The notes: a model not told the origin generated them from the letters alone. A stretch of DNA of 64,000 nucleotides from Sphingomonas beigongshangi (GCF_016820445.1 NZ_JADHDT010000003.1:310001-374000); one strand, 5' to 3'; positions 53,414-62,461 are shown, counted from the first letter of the stretch. Translations and numbers: made by a program.

Positions 53414-54583
53414 ATGTTCATGACGCAGACGATGCGCTGGTTTGGGCCGAACGATCCGGTTCCGCTGCAGGCTATTCGTCAGTCCGGTGCCAGCGAGGTC
53501 GTCACCGCACTGCACGACGTTCCCAATGGCGCGATCTGGACGCTGGAGGCGATCCGCGCCCGCCGCGCGCAGATCGAGGCTGCCGGCCTCGGCTGGACCG
53601 TCGTCGAGAGCCTGCCCGTGCATGAGGATATCAAGCGGCGCGGCCCGGACTGGGATCGCCTGATCGACAATTACCGGGTCAGCCTCGAGAATCTGGCGGC
53701 GGGCGGGGTCGAAGTCGTCACCTACAATTTCATGCCGTTGCTCGACTGGACGCGCACCGACCTCGCCTGGGAACTGCCCGACGGCGCGCGCGCGCTGCGC
53801 TTCGAGCTGGAGGCGGTCGCCGCCTACGACATTCATATCCTCGCCCGTCCTGGCGCGGCGGACGATTATACGCCCGCGATGGTGGAGGGCGCCGCGCGTC
53901 GTCACGCCGCGATGGACGATGACGCGCGCCGCCTTCTGTCCCGCACGATCATCGCCGGTCTGCCGGGCAGCGAGGAGAGTTTTACCGACACCGACTTCCT
54001 AGCCGCGATCGGCACCTATGCCGGGATTGATGCGGCGCGGCTGCGGGCGAACCACGTCGCCTTTCTCGAAGCCGTCTGCCCCGTCGCCGAGGCGCATGGC
54101 ATCCGCCTCGTCGTCCATCCCGACGATCCGCCCTTCTCGATCTTCGGCCTGCCGCGCGTCGTCAGCACGGAGGCCGATGTCGCAGACCTGTTCGCCAGGG
54201 TGCCGAGCGCGGCCAACGGGCTGTGCCTTTGCACCGGCTCTTTCGGCGTGCGCCCCGACAACGATCTGCCGGGCATGGTCGATCGATTGGGCACGCGGAT
54301 CGGTTTCCTCCACCTTCGCTCGGTTCAGCGCGAGGCGAACGACACGTTCCACGAGGCCGGACACCTGGAGGGCGACGCACGCATGGCCGAGGTGATGCGC
54401 GCCGTCGTCGCGTTGCAGCGCCGTGAGGGACGGAGCATCCCGGTACGACCCGATCATGGCCATCAGATGCTCGACGACCTCTCGCGGCAGACGAACCCTG
54501 GCTATTCGCTGCTCGGGCGGATGCGCGGGCTTGCCGAGCTGCGGGGACTGGAACGCGGCATAGCGGCCGCATTCGACGGCTAG
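53414..54583 (+). CDS. uxuA: mannonate dehydratase
   Basis: This 389-residue enzyme dehydrates D-mannonate to 2-keto-3-deoxygluconate. Family motifs are MRWFGPNDPVPLQAIRQSGA, VESLPVHEDIKRR, TYNFMPLLDWTRTDL, the metal-site GIRLVVHPDDPPFSIFGLPR, GLCLCTGSFGVRPDNDLP, FLHLRSVQ and RPDHGHQMLDD. The start is ATG 53414 or 53420. It follows the hydrolase by 3 bp and precedes the GH2 gene by 17 bp, so they are one operon. The isomerase (UxaC) and fructuronate reductase (UxuB) needed upstream in the pathway are not in this window. Confidence 0.95.
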   Translation: MFMTQTMRWFGPNDPVPLQAIRQSGASEVVTALHDVPNGAIWTLEAIRARRAQIEAAGLGWTVVESLPVHEDIKRRGPDWDRLIDNYRVSLENLAAGGVEVVTYNFMPLLDWTRTDLAWELPDGARALRFELEAVAAYDIHILARPGAADDYTPAMVEGAARRHAAMDDDARRLLSRTIIAGLPGSEESFTDTDFLAAIGTYAGIDAARLRANHVAFLEAVCPVAEAHGIRLVVHPDDPPFSIFGLPRVVSTEADVADLFARVPSAANGLCLCTGSFGVRPDNDLPGMVDRLGTRIGFLHLRSVQREANDTFHEAGHLEGDARMAEVMRAVVALQRREGRSIPVRPDHGHQMLDDLSRQTNPGYSLLGRMRGLAELRGLERGIAAAFDG

Positions 54584-54600
54584 CACAGGGAGAAACGCGC

Positions 54601-56496
54601 ATGGAACGACGCACGCTGCTGGGTAGCTTTGTTGCGCTTGCCGCAATGCCGGCAACCTTGCTCAAGGCGCAGGAGCGACCGCCCGTCGTGCCACTGCCGC
54701 TTGCGACCGTGGCGACGCAGCCACTCCTGACCAGCGCCGATCTGCGCGACGGCACCGATCTCTCCGGCCCCTGGCATTATTCGATCGATCCCTTCCGCTC
54801 GGGACTTGCCGGTTTCCACGGCGAGATGCCCGATCGCGGCCAACAGCGGTACAGCGAAGCGGATGTTCGACGCGAAATGGCAGCCGACAACCGGGTGCTC
54901 TACGAGGTTGACCTAGCCCATTCGCCCATCACCACCCTACCCTCCTCCTGGCTCACCGAAGCGCCGGAACTGCGGTATTATCAGGGGCTGATGTGGTACC
55001 AGCGCACCTTTCCCGCGCCGGCCCAGCGTAGCGGACGCTATTTCATCCGGCTCGGCGCGGCCAATTACGCGACATACGTCTATCTGAACGGCAAACCGAT
55101 CGGGCGACATGAGGGCGGCTTCACGCCCTTCGCCTTCGAGGTGACGCAATTGCTCCGAGACGGCGACAATCAGATCACCATCGGCGTGGATTCCCAAGCG
55201 ACCGACACGACGGTGCCGCCGCCCGTCACCGATTGGGAGAATTACGGCGGCATCACGCGCCCCGTGCAACTGGTGCACACCGCCGCGACCTATGTCGACG
55301 ACGCGTGGGTGCGGCTGATCCGCGGCAATCGCATCGCGGTCGACGCCAAGCTCGACGGCCCGGATGCCGCGAACCACGCGGTGACAATGCTCATTCCCGA
55401 GCTTCACGTGACGCTGACTGGGCGCACCGATGCGCAGGGGCGTTTCCGGGGCGACATCGCGGTGCCGCGCGGGCTCAGGCGCTGGGCGCCCGAAATGCCC
55501 AAACTCTATGACGTCACGCTGACCACCGGTGACGACGTGTGGCGGGACCGCATCGGGTTCCGCACCATCGAGGTCCGCGGCAGCGACATCGTGTTGAATG
55601 GACGGCCGCTGTTCCTGCGCGGCATTTCGCTCCATGAGGAAGAGATCGGGACCGATCCCACGCGCGCGATGACGCCGGCGGCGGCACGCTTGCTGCTCGG
55701 CGAGGTACGCGACGGGTTGAACGGCAATTTCGTGCGCCTCGCGCATTATCCGCATAGCGAGGTGATGACGCGCGCCGCCGATGAACTCGGCCTGATCGTC
55801 TGGAGCGAGGTGCCGGTCTATTGGCGCGTCGCCTGGTCGAACCCCGAAACGCTGGCGACCGCCCGCAACATGCTCGCGGAAAACATCCTGCGCGACCGCA
55901 ACCGCGCGTCGATCGCGATCTGGTCGGTCGCCAACGAGACGCCGGTCACGCCGGCCCGCAACAGCTTTCTGACGACGCTGGTGGACGACGCACGGCGGCT
56001 GGACGATACCCGCCTGGTCAGCGCCGCACTGTTGGTCGAACGGGACCGGAACTCGACGCACCCCGTCATGACGATGGCCGATCCGCTCGCGGCGAAGCTG
56101 GATGTGCTCGCGATCAACACCTACAACGGCTGGTATTCACCGGATCGGCTGACGGATCTGCCAAGTAGCGAGTGGCGTGTTCCTGCCGACAAGCCGCTCA
56201 TATTCTCGGAATTCGGCGCCGACGCGAAGGCAGGATTCCACGACGCAGCGCATATGCAAAAGTTCAGCGAGGAATATCAGGCCGAATATTATCGCCAGAC
56301 GCTGGCGATGGCGGACCGCATTCCGACGCTCCGTGGCATGTCGCCCTGGATCCTCAAGGATTTCCGGTCACCGCGGCGGCAGAACCCCGATTTCCAGCAG
56401 GGCTGGAACCGCAAGGGCCTTATCTCCGAAACCGGCCAGCACAAGGAGGCGTTCGGCGTGCTGGCCGATTATTACGCGCGACGCGGACAACGATAA
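54601..56496 (+). CDS. secreted GH2 beta-glucuronidase-like enzyme
   Basis: This 631-residue protein has a signal (RRTLLGSFVALAAMPATLLKA, with a twin-arginine look). The GH2 sugar-binding domain has YQGLMWYQRTFPAPAQRSGR and GGFTPFAFEVTQLLRDGDNQ. The catalytic barrel has acid/base Glu446 in WSVANETPVTP and nucleophile Glu537 in LIFSEFGADAKAG. Asn603-x-Lys605 in GWNRKGLIS is the NxK motif that binds the glucuronate carboxylate in beta-glucuronidases. With mannonate dehydratase just upstream, glucuronide cleavage is strongly suggested. AGGGAG precedes the ATG. Confidence 0.88.
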   Translation: MERRTLLGSFVALAAMPATLLKAQERPPVVPLPLATVATQPLLTSADLRDGTDLSGPWHYSIDPFRSGLAGFHGEMPDRGQQRYSEADVRREMAADNRVLYEVDLAHSPITTLPSSWLTEAPELRYYQGLMWYQRTFPAPAQRSGRYFIRLGAANYATYVYLNGKPIGRHEGGFTPFAFEVTQLLRDGDNQITIGVDSQATDTTVPPPVTDWENYGGITRPVQLVHTAATYVDDAWVRLIRGNRIAVDAKLDGPDAANHAVTMLIPELHVTLTGRTDAQGRFRGDIAVPRGLRRWAPEMPKLYDVTLTTGDDVWRDRIGFRTIEVRGSDIVLNGRPLFLRGISLHEEEIGTDPTRAMTPAAARLLLGEVRDGLNGNFVRLAHYPHSEVMTRAADELGLIVWSEVPVYWRVAWSNPETLATARNMLAENILRDRNRASIAIWSVANETPVTPARNSFLTTLVDDARRLDDTRLVSAALLVERDRNSTHPVMTMADPLAAKLDVLAINTYNGWYSPDRLTDLPSSEWRVPADKPLIFSEFGADAKAGFHDAAHMQKFSEEYQAEYYRQTLAMADRIPTLRGMSPWILKDFRSPRRQNPDFQQGWNRKGLISETGQHKEAFGVLADYYARRGQR

Positions 56497-56808
56497 GCTG
56501 GCGCTCCGAGGATCCCACGCCCCTCATAGACCATGCGGCACAGGGCGTGGCCTCGTCGGTTTCGAGCACCGAACCGCGCCACATGACGACCATGCCGGCT
56601 CGGCGGCGACCCATCTAGCCTTCCAATCCGCTCACGCGGGGGATCATCATTCCCGCTCGTCGTGCAGGCGGCAGCCGGCTGTTCGCCCGCCGACCGGTTC
56701 CGGCAGCGCATGAGCGGCTTGGAGCGCGGTCATTCGACCGCGCTACCGCCTTCACCGGAAAGTTAATCCTCGTGAACCGTTCCCTGCACGCCATCAGCAG
56801 GAACTGAC
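56497..56808. other. intergenic region with one hairpin, no gene
   Basis: This 312-bp gap between the GH2 and dehydrogenase genes has no convincing coding frame. AGCGCGGTC-ATTC-GACCGCGCT (56723-56744) is a perfect 9-bp stem with a tetraloop and no T-run. An EcfG-like promoter lies at its downstream end. The rest shows nothing I can identify. Confidence 0.6.
56757..56781 (+). promoter_or_regulatory. EcfG-type stress promoter candidate
   Basis: GGAAA-N16-CGTT matches the alphaproteobacterial general-stress sigma EcfG consensus (GGAAC-N16/17-CGTT) with one mismatch. It ends 27 bp before the short-chain dehydrogenase start, a normal distance for such a promoter. Genes of this type are often in the general stress response. 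No EcfG, PhyR or NepR gene is in the window. Confidence 0.45.
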
Positions 56809-57684
56809 ATGACCGACGATCCACAGACCAGACGCCCGACGCGTTTTCCCGACGAGCCTCAACAGCCCCGGCCCGGCCTGACGACAGAGATGCGATCCAA
56901 GCCTGACCATGGCGAGAACAGCTATGTCGGCAAAGGCTTGCTCAAGGACAAGGCGGCGCTGATCACCGGCGGCGATTCCGGAATCGGCCGGGCCGTGGCG
57001 ATCGCCTATGCGCGAGAGGGTGCGGATGTCGCCATATCCTACCTCGCCGATGAGCAGGCGGATGCCGAGGAGACCCGGGTCTGGATCGAGGAAGCCGGCA
57101 GGCGTTGCCTTCTGCTGCCAGGAGACATCCGCGACCGGGATCATTGCGCGAGCCTGGTCGAACGCACCGTCACCGCGTTCGGCCGCCTCGACATCCTGGT
57201 CAACAATGCCGCCGCTCAGACAATCAACGAGGGATTGGACAGCGTTGACGACGACGAGATGCAAGGGGCCTTCGCCGCCAACGTCTTCGCCATGATCCGC
57301 CTCGCGAAGGCTGCCGCGCCGCACATGAAGCCGGAATCCGCGATCATCAACACGACGAGCGAGCAGGCGAAGGTCGCAAGCAAGACCATGATCGTCTACG
57401 CGGCCACGAAGGGTGCGATATCGAGCCTGACGGTGGGGCTCTCCAACCTTCTGTCCGGCGACGGTATCCGCGTGAATGCGGTGGCGCCTGGCCCGATCTG
57501 GACCCCGATCCAGCCGATCGCAAAGTCGCCGCACGAACTGGAAACGCTGGGACAGGATACGCCGGTCGGACGTGCTGGCCAGCCAGCCGAGCTTGCCCCC
57601 GCCTATGTGCTGCTCGCCTCATCGGAAGGCAGCTACATGTCGGGCAACGTCATAGCGGTGACGGGCGGCGTTCCCGTGTCCTGA
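56809..57684 (+). CDS. short-chain dehydrogenase/reductase (YghA/glucose-dehydrogenase-like)
   Basis: This 291-residue SDR has an extended N-terminal tail of about 40 residues (PGLTTEMRSKPDHGENSYVG) typical of the YghA-type stress oxidoreductases. The Rossmann motif is ALITGGDSGIGRAVA, then ILVNNAA, the serine region INTTSEQA, catalytic YAATKGAISSL, and PGPIWTPIQP. The end MSGNVIAVTGGVPV is standard. AGGAA precedes the ATG. A candidate EcfG promoter upstream suggests stress control. The substrate is unknown; it is probably an aldehyde or sugar alcohol. Confidence 0.88.
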   Translation: MTDDPQTRRPTRFPDEPQQPRPGLTTEMRSKPDHGENSYVGKGLLKDKAALITGGDSGIGRAVAIAYAREGADVAISYLADEQADAEETRVWIEEAGRRCLLLPGDIRDRDHCASLVERTVTAFGRLDILVNNAAAQTINEGLDSVDDDEMQGAFAANVFAMIRLAKAAAPHMKPESAIINTTSEQAKVASKTMIVYAATKGAISSLTVGLSNLLSGDGIRVNAVAPGPIWTPIQPIAKSPHELETLGQDTPVGRAGQPAELAPAYVLLASSEGSYMSGNVIAVTGGVPVS

Positions 57685-57871
57685 CAGGCACTGCGCGGCC
57701 TCGGCCATCGCCCGACGCGGCGGTGGCTGGGTCGGGCATGCATCCGCCGGGCGGACGCGTCGCCCGCGAGCGGTCACTCCGACGGTCCTGGGCAAACACC
57801 TTGCGCTGGACGCCGGGCGCAGCAGGCTGCATTCCTCTGCAGAAGGTCCCAACGAAAGAGGATGAGGCCGC

Positions 57872-59260
57872 GTGCAGATCACCAGGCGAGCCGTCATCGG
57901 CGCTGCGACCGCGCTTGCCGGCACGACGCTATCAAAACCATCCCACGCCGAGGACGACGCGCGATGGCATGCGTTGGCTGAGGACGTGAAAGCGCAGATG
58001 GCCTGGGCCTGGGATTGCTACCGCGACCGTGCCTGGGGCAAGGACGAGATCAAGCCTGTAAGCGGGACCTTCTCGAGCTTCCCGCTCAAGACGCATCATC
58101 TCGGACTCAGCCTCATCGAGGCGCTCGACACCCTTTGGGTAATGGGGCTCGACTCGCGGTTCGAGGACGGCGTCGCGTGGGTCAAATCCCACTTCGACGC
58201 GGATGTGGATGGCGAGGTATCGGTATTCGAGACGTCGATCCGTCTCGTCGGTGGACTGCTGTCGGCCCATCTCGCGTGCGGTGACGCCGCGCTGCTCGCC
58301 AAGGCGCGCGATCTCGCGGACCGGTTGCTGCCGGCCTTCGCAACGCCGACCGGCATGCCCTACCGCTTCATCAACCTGAAGACGGGCGTACCGCGTGAAG
58401 CGGTCACCAGCCCTGCCGATGTCGCGACCTATCTGCCCGAATGGGGTACGCTCAGCCGCCTGACCGGCGATCCCCGCTACGCCGCCGCCGCGCGCAAGGC
58501 GATGATCGCGGTCTTCGAGCGGCGCTCCCCCCTCGATCTGGTGGCGACCAAGATCGACGTGCTGAGCGGCGCATGGCGCTCCCGCACCGCAACGATCGGC
58601 TCCTATTGCGACAGCTTCTTCGAATATCTGTGGGATAGCTGGCAGCTGTTCGGCGATGCCGAGTGCAAGCGCATGTACGATGTGTGCACGGCCGCCATCC
58701 TCAAGCATCAGCAGGTCTGGCAGGACCACGAACTGTGGTTCGCCGACGTCGACTTCGAGACCGGCGCCGTCGTGTCGACCGAGCAGGACGAACTCGCCTC
58801 CTTCTATGGCGGCCTGCTCGGCCAGGGCGGCGCGCTCCGGCAGGGCGCCGCCTATACCGAAAGCTGGTCGAAGGTGCAGGCGCGCTACGGCATCCTGCCG
58901 GAAGGCTATGACTATGCGACCTCCCGGCCGACCCAGGTGACCAATGCGCTGCGCCCCGAACTTGCCGATGCCGCCTTCACATTATGGCTGATCGATCGCC
59001 AGCCACGCTGGCGCGAGATCGGGCGGATCCACTATGAAGCGATGAAGCGGTGGAACAAGGCTCGCTACGGCTACACCGACATGGCCGACGTGACGGCGAC
59101 GCCCAAGCGCCAGGCCGATCATTGCCCAGGCTATTGGTGGTCCGAACAGATGAAATATTATTATCTGCTGTTCGCCGATACGCCGCGCTTCGACTATTCG
59201 GACAATTACCTGTCGACGGAAGGCAACGTCCTCAAGGGCCTGCGCCGCAACCAGGCGTAA
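57872..59260 (+). CDS. GH47 family alpha-1,2-mannosidase
   Basis: This 462-residue protein from a GTG start (AGAGGATGAGG upstream) carries a twin-arginine-like signal (ITRRAVIGAATALAG). GH47 landmarks follow in order: GLSLIEALDTLWVMGL, the catalytic glutamate Glu120 in VFETSIRLVGGLLSAHL, SYCDSFFEYLWDSW, TNALRPELADAAFTLWL, SEQMKYYYLLFAD, and the calcium-binding C-terminal LSTEGNVL. GH47 enzymes are mostly eukaryotic ER and Golgi mannosidases, with fewer in bacteria such as Caulobacter. The target is probably an environmental mannan or N-glycan. No mannose genes are adjacent. Confidence 0.88.
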   Translation: MQITRRAVIGAATALAGTTLSKPSHAEDDARWHALAEDVKAQMAWAWDCYRDRAWGKDEIKPVSGTFSSFPLKTHHLGLSLIEALDTLWVMGLDSRFEDGVAWVKSHFDADVDGEVSVFETSIRLVGGLLSAHLACGDAALLAKARDLADRLLPAFATPTGMPYRFINLKTGVPREAVTSPADVATYLPEWGTLSRLTGDPRYAAAARKAMIAVFERRSPLDLVATKIDVLSGAWRSRTATIGSYCDSFFEYLWDSWQLFGDAECKRMYDVCTAAILKHQQVWQDHELWFADVDFETGAVVSTEQDELASFYGGLLGQGGALRQGAAYTESWSKVQARYGILPEGYDYATSRPTQVTNALRPELADAAFTLWLIDRQPRWREIGRIHYEAMKRWNKARYGYTDMADVTATPKRQADHCPGYWWSEQMKYYYLLFADTPRFDYSDNYLSTEGNVLKGLRRNQA

Positions 59261-59477
59261 GGCCGGTCACGATCGCGGTCATCGTGACGATCCGCTCCGC
59301 GCGTCCGCATGGCTGGATGGCTGCACACCACGCCTTTGCGGAAATGCGACCAGCCGTTGTGAGCACTATGAGCGCGCTATGCGCTTTCCGGGAATCGATC
59401 TCGAAGCACTATGCCACCGCCGGTACCTCGGCTGAGCGGGCGCTGGACGCTCGATCATGGAAGGTTTCGAAGGCGAT

Positions 59478-59741
59478 ATGTCATCCAAACCCTTGGCGGA
59501 GCCCGACGGCCGCGGCGCGGTCCTGGACGTCGGCCGGGACAGTTCGGGTCGCTGGCTGGAGCAGGATAGCGTCGAACGGTGGAAAGGCCATTTCGCGTCG
59601 CGCGGCGCGGCGCGGTGTTTCGTCGAAGCGGCGCGTCGGACCTATGACGCGCGCCTTGAGATCGTGACACTGACGCTGGTGCCACCCATCGCCTTCGTCC
59701 CAGAGCGCGGCGCCAACCGCGCACTCCCCCTTGCCGCCTGA
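59478..59741 (+). CDS. small protein of unknown function
   Basis: This 87-residue frame has GAAGG 9 bp before its ATG; an upstream ATG at 59457 is in frame. The middle is amphipathic (WLEQDSVERWKGHFASRGAA) and a strand-like VTLTLVPPIAF follows. No signal or membrane segment is present. It precedes two small genes in the same direction by 10 bp, which supports it as a real gene. I know no family. Confidence 0.4.
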   Translation: MSSKPLAEPDGRGAVLDVGRDSSGRWLEQDSVERWKGHFASRGAARCFVEAARRTYDARLEIVTLTLVPPIAFVPERGANRALPLAA

Positions 59742-59751
59742 AGGCCCTGCG

Positions 59752-60273
59752 ATGGCTAGCAATTCGAAGATCACCGCGGTCAAGCGTCACACTTCGGCCC
59801 GCGCGGCGCCGTGCCGCTCGACAATGCCGGGAAGCCGCAGGGCGACCGAAGATCCCCGCTGGGCCGACATCTGCGCGGCGCTGAAACGGATTCGCTTGCG
59901 GCATCGCTGCGCCGTGCGCATCGTCGATGCCGATTGCGCCTGCGGCACGATGCTGATCGCGGCGGTGCGTTATGCCCGCGAGATGGGCTTCACCGCCATC
60001 GAAGGGCGCGGCATCGACGGCTCGCCGATGCTGATCGGTCGCGCCCGCGCGGCTGCCGCCCGCCTCCGCGATCCGGCAATCGGACTTTCGTTCGAGGTCG
60101 CCGACGTGATCGAGGCGATGGCGGTCGAAGCGGATGCCCCCGCCGATATCGTGCTGTGGCATGGCGACCGCCCCGGCGACGATCATCCCGGGCTACGCGC
60201 GAGCCTCGCCGCGGCGAGCGACCGGATCATCGATGGGCGCCGCCCGCGCGGCACGAAGGTGCTGGCGGCATGA
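59752..60273 (+). CDS. SAM-dependent methyltransferase-like protein
   Basis: This 173-residue protein resembles the class I methyltransferase fold. VRIVDADCACGTMLIAAVRY is a variant of the glycine-rich SAM loop, with one glycine plus a Cys-x-Cys-Gly in place of the usual GxGxG. FTAIEGRGIDGSPMLIGRAR follows, with the acidic residue after strand 2. ADIVLWHGDRPG may be the post-motif strand. It is short for a complete methyltransferase and may be a diverged relative. GAAGG lies before the ATG at 59752. The stop overlaps the next gene start (ATGA). Confidence 0.5.
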   Translation: MASNSKITAVKRHTSARAAPCRSTMPGSRRATEDPRWADICAALKRIRLRHRCAVRIVDADCACGTMLIAAVRYAREMGFTAIEGRGIDGSPMLIGRARAAAARLRDPAIGLSFEVADVIEAMAVEADAPADIVLWHGDRPGDDHPGLRASLAAASDRIIDGRRPRGTKVLAA

Positions 60274-60533
60274 CCCGGCGCGACCTCCAATGGAAGGCAG
60301 GCGGTTTCCTGCTGCTGTCGGCATCGTGCGCGATGTGCCTGGCGCTCGACGGATCGTTTGCGATGATCATCTTCTTCCCGCTCGCGCTCCTCGGTCTGCC
60401 ATTGATGATCCACGGCAAGCGCGTCGGCCAGTTGCTGCGCGCCGAGCGACGCGGGCACGGCCATACCGCCGATGTCGTTCACCGTGCACGCCTCCGGCGT
60501 CGCGGACAGGGCGAAGACGGCTTCGGACACTGA
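60270..60533 (+). CDS. small membrane protein, function unknown
   Basis: This 87-residue protein has two likely membrane helices (FLLLSASCAMCLALDG and FAMIIFFPLALLGLPLMI), followed by a basic C-terminal tail rich in Arg. Its ATG overlaps the stop of the methyltransferase-like gene, so it is probably co-translated with it. No family is recognised. Confidence 0.5.
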   Translation: MTRRDLQWKAGGFLLLSASCAMCLALDGSFAMIIFFPLALLGLPLMIHGKRVGQLLRAERRGHGHTADVVHRARLRRRGQGEDGFGH

Positions 60534-60911
60534 CCCGCACGGTTCCGGCCCGCGACGGTCTTCGATCGTCGCAAAGGCGTCCCCCGCGCCGAGGGGGCGC
60601 CGGCCGCAGCTTTCGCGTCGACATCGTCTCCGGCAGGGCGAACTGCGGCGTACGCTCCGGGCCGGGATCGTCCGGGCGGACATCGTCTTTTCGGGCGTTA
60701 CGACGCCGAGCGCGAAAGAGCGGACGCACCGGAGGCGGGGATAGTCGCGCCGACATATCGCAATGCCGATCAACGGTCTGTCGGACGTGCCTGACAATGC
60801 AGCCGACCCCTTTTGCCCCGATGACCGATCGTCGCTCGCTCACCGCTGGTCATTGGCCCCAACGTCCGCTTGTTCATTCGTAACAGAGGCGGGCGCGGTT
60901 CGTCGCCAGCC
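60534..60911. other. intergenic region without a supported gene
   Basis: This 378-bp stretch lies between a plus-strand small gene and the convergent protease gene. Open frames here are Arg-rich and lack ribosome sites or family resemblance, as expected from GC-rich non-coding DNA. Short GC-rich inverted pieces are present, but no convincing terminator, operator or RNA gene was seen. Confidence 0.6.
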
Positions 60912-62378
60912 TCACGCCAGCGCGAACCGCAACTGTCGATCGGTTCCCGAGATGAGGTCGGCGCGCGAGAGCGGTAGCGGCATGTCCGGCACTACGCCTC
61001 GATCGGGTTGTGGCGTCGTCGGGAACCGTCCTATCAACGGAAGGTCTGCCTCCAATCCGGTTGCCGGCAAGCGCAGGAAGTAGAAGCATCCGCCGTTGAT
61101 CCCACGCCGGTTGCCGCCGGTCGGCTCGCCGATCAGCGTCGCAAGCCGGTTTCGCCGGACGAAGTCGGCGAACTGGAAGGTCGCCGAGCTGTTTTGCGGC
61201 CCGATCAAGATGCGGACATCGCCCTCATAGCGCGTTCCGCGCGGACTGATCGGATCCACCCGGTCACCCGTCGCATCGAGTCGATAGAAGCGGTCGTCGA
61301 TGCGGGTCGAATTCTCGCCGAGGTGATCGAAGCTGCGGTCCCATGTGTCGAGTACGGGCTTCAGGTCCTCCGGCACGGTGCGGTAGCGAACCAGCCGCTG
61401 GACCTCCTCGAACGCCGTCGGGCGCATCACCAGCCGCTCCGCCAGCGCATTGCCGCAGTCGAGCCCGCCCTCGTTCGCGCGCAGGTCGACGACCAGACGC
61501 GGCACCCGTTCAATGACCAGCCGATCGATCGCCTGATTGAGCCAGCCCCGCCAGTCCCATTGGCTGTCGTAGAGTCCCCAGTTGGGCATCGACAGCAGCG
61601 CGGCATCGCCGCGTCGCTCGATCGTCCAAACCGGCTTGTCGCCCCTCACGTCGACGCCAGCGTGCGCACTGGCACGGCGCTTCGCAAGTGTTACCGCCGC
61701 TACCGTCGTGGTGCGCCGCCGGCCGTCCGGATCATCGACCACCAGTCGATAGCGTTCGCGTCCGAACAGCAGCGAAAAGAAGATGTCGAACGTCTCGTAC
61801 CGATCGTCGCCCTGAACGGAGAGAAGCCGCCGGCGCTTGGCGTCGTTATGACCGTCCGCTCGAGCGAATGGGAGCAGCGCGGCCAGCACCGCGCTCGCCT
61901 GCCGCCCGTCGATCGCGACGATGCGGCTGCCCGGCTTGATCCCGATCGCGAATGGATCGGCGGTGACGATCATCGCGTCGCCAAGCCAGAGGAAGTCGAA
62001 CGGCAGCCGGTCGGGCGCTTCGAACAAAGCGGCTGCCACCTCGCTTCGCTGGTTGTAGAAGTTGGCATAGGTGTGGCCGCAGCGCACCGTCGCGAGCGCG
62101 CGCGATAGCGTCAGGTAGAAGGTGCGCAGCGACATCGGCGCGGCGAGCGCCGCTTCTAACGCATCGAAGCGCCGCTCCATCTTCGTCGCGGAATTGTACC
62201 GCAGCAGACCCGGGTGGAGCGCGCCATAGGCCCGCCGCAACAGCGCGACGTCCGCACGCATGTCGGTTGGCTGAAGAAGCGGCGCGCCAGGCATCGTCCG
62301 AGCAAACAGCGCATGGGGGGCGATTGCGGCACTGAAGCTGCCGAGAACTGCCCGGCGCGACATTGACGAGACGATCAT
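60912..62378 (-). CDS. S41-family peptidase-like protein, secreted
   Basis: This 488-residue protein has a twin-arginine-like signal (SRRAVLGSFSAAIAPHALFA). The N-terminal helical domain (ADVALLRRAYGALHPGLLRY) and a PDZ-like segment (GIKPGSRIVAIDGRQASAVL) precede the tail-specific-protease fold: LVVDLRANEGGLDCGNALAE, and the serine region ILIGPQNSSATFQFADFVRR. GEPTGGNRRGINGGCFYFL and a late PDRGVVPDMPL fit S41 proteins. The usual catalytic Lys cannot be confirmed by eye, so it may be inactive or specialised. The start is ATG 62378, or 62363 at MSRRAV. Confidence 0.75.
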   Translation of the reverse strand: MIVSSMSRRAVLGSFSAAIAPHALFARTMPGAPLLQPTDMRADVALLRRAYGALHPGLLRYNSATKMERRFDALEAALAAPMSLRTFYLTLSRALATVRCGHTYANFYNQRSEVAAALFEAPDRLPFDFLWLGDAMIVTADPFAIGIKPGSRIVAIDGRQASAVLAALLPFARADGHNDAKRRRLLSVQGDDRYETFDIFFSLLFGRERYRLVVDDPDGRRRTTTVAAVTLAKRRASAHAGVDVRGDKPVWTIERRGDAALLSMPNWGLYDSQWDWRGWLNQAIDRLVIERVPRLVVDLRANEGGLDCGNALAERLVMRPTAFEEVQRLVRYRTVPEDLKPVLDTWDRSFDHLGENSTRIDDRFYRLDATGDRVDPISPRGTRYEGDVRILIGPQNSSATFQFADFVRRNRLATLIGEPTGGNRRGINGGCFYFLRLPATGLEADLPLIGRFPTTPQPDRGVVPDMPLPLSRADLISGTDRQLRFALA

Positions 62379-62461
62379 GACGACTCCTGCGAATGACGTG
62401 ACGAGCCATCATGGTCGCCCGGGATGAGGCGGTCGCCTCAATATCGCGGATCGCCCGCAAT

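Noticed and set aside
60472..60744. A 90-codon plus-strand frame in the gap before the S41-like gene
   Set aside because: It starts within the previous gene, has no ribosome site, and is Arg/Ser-rich without family resemblance.
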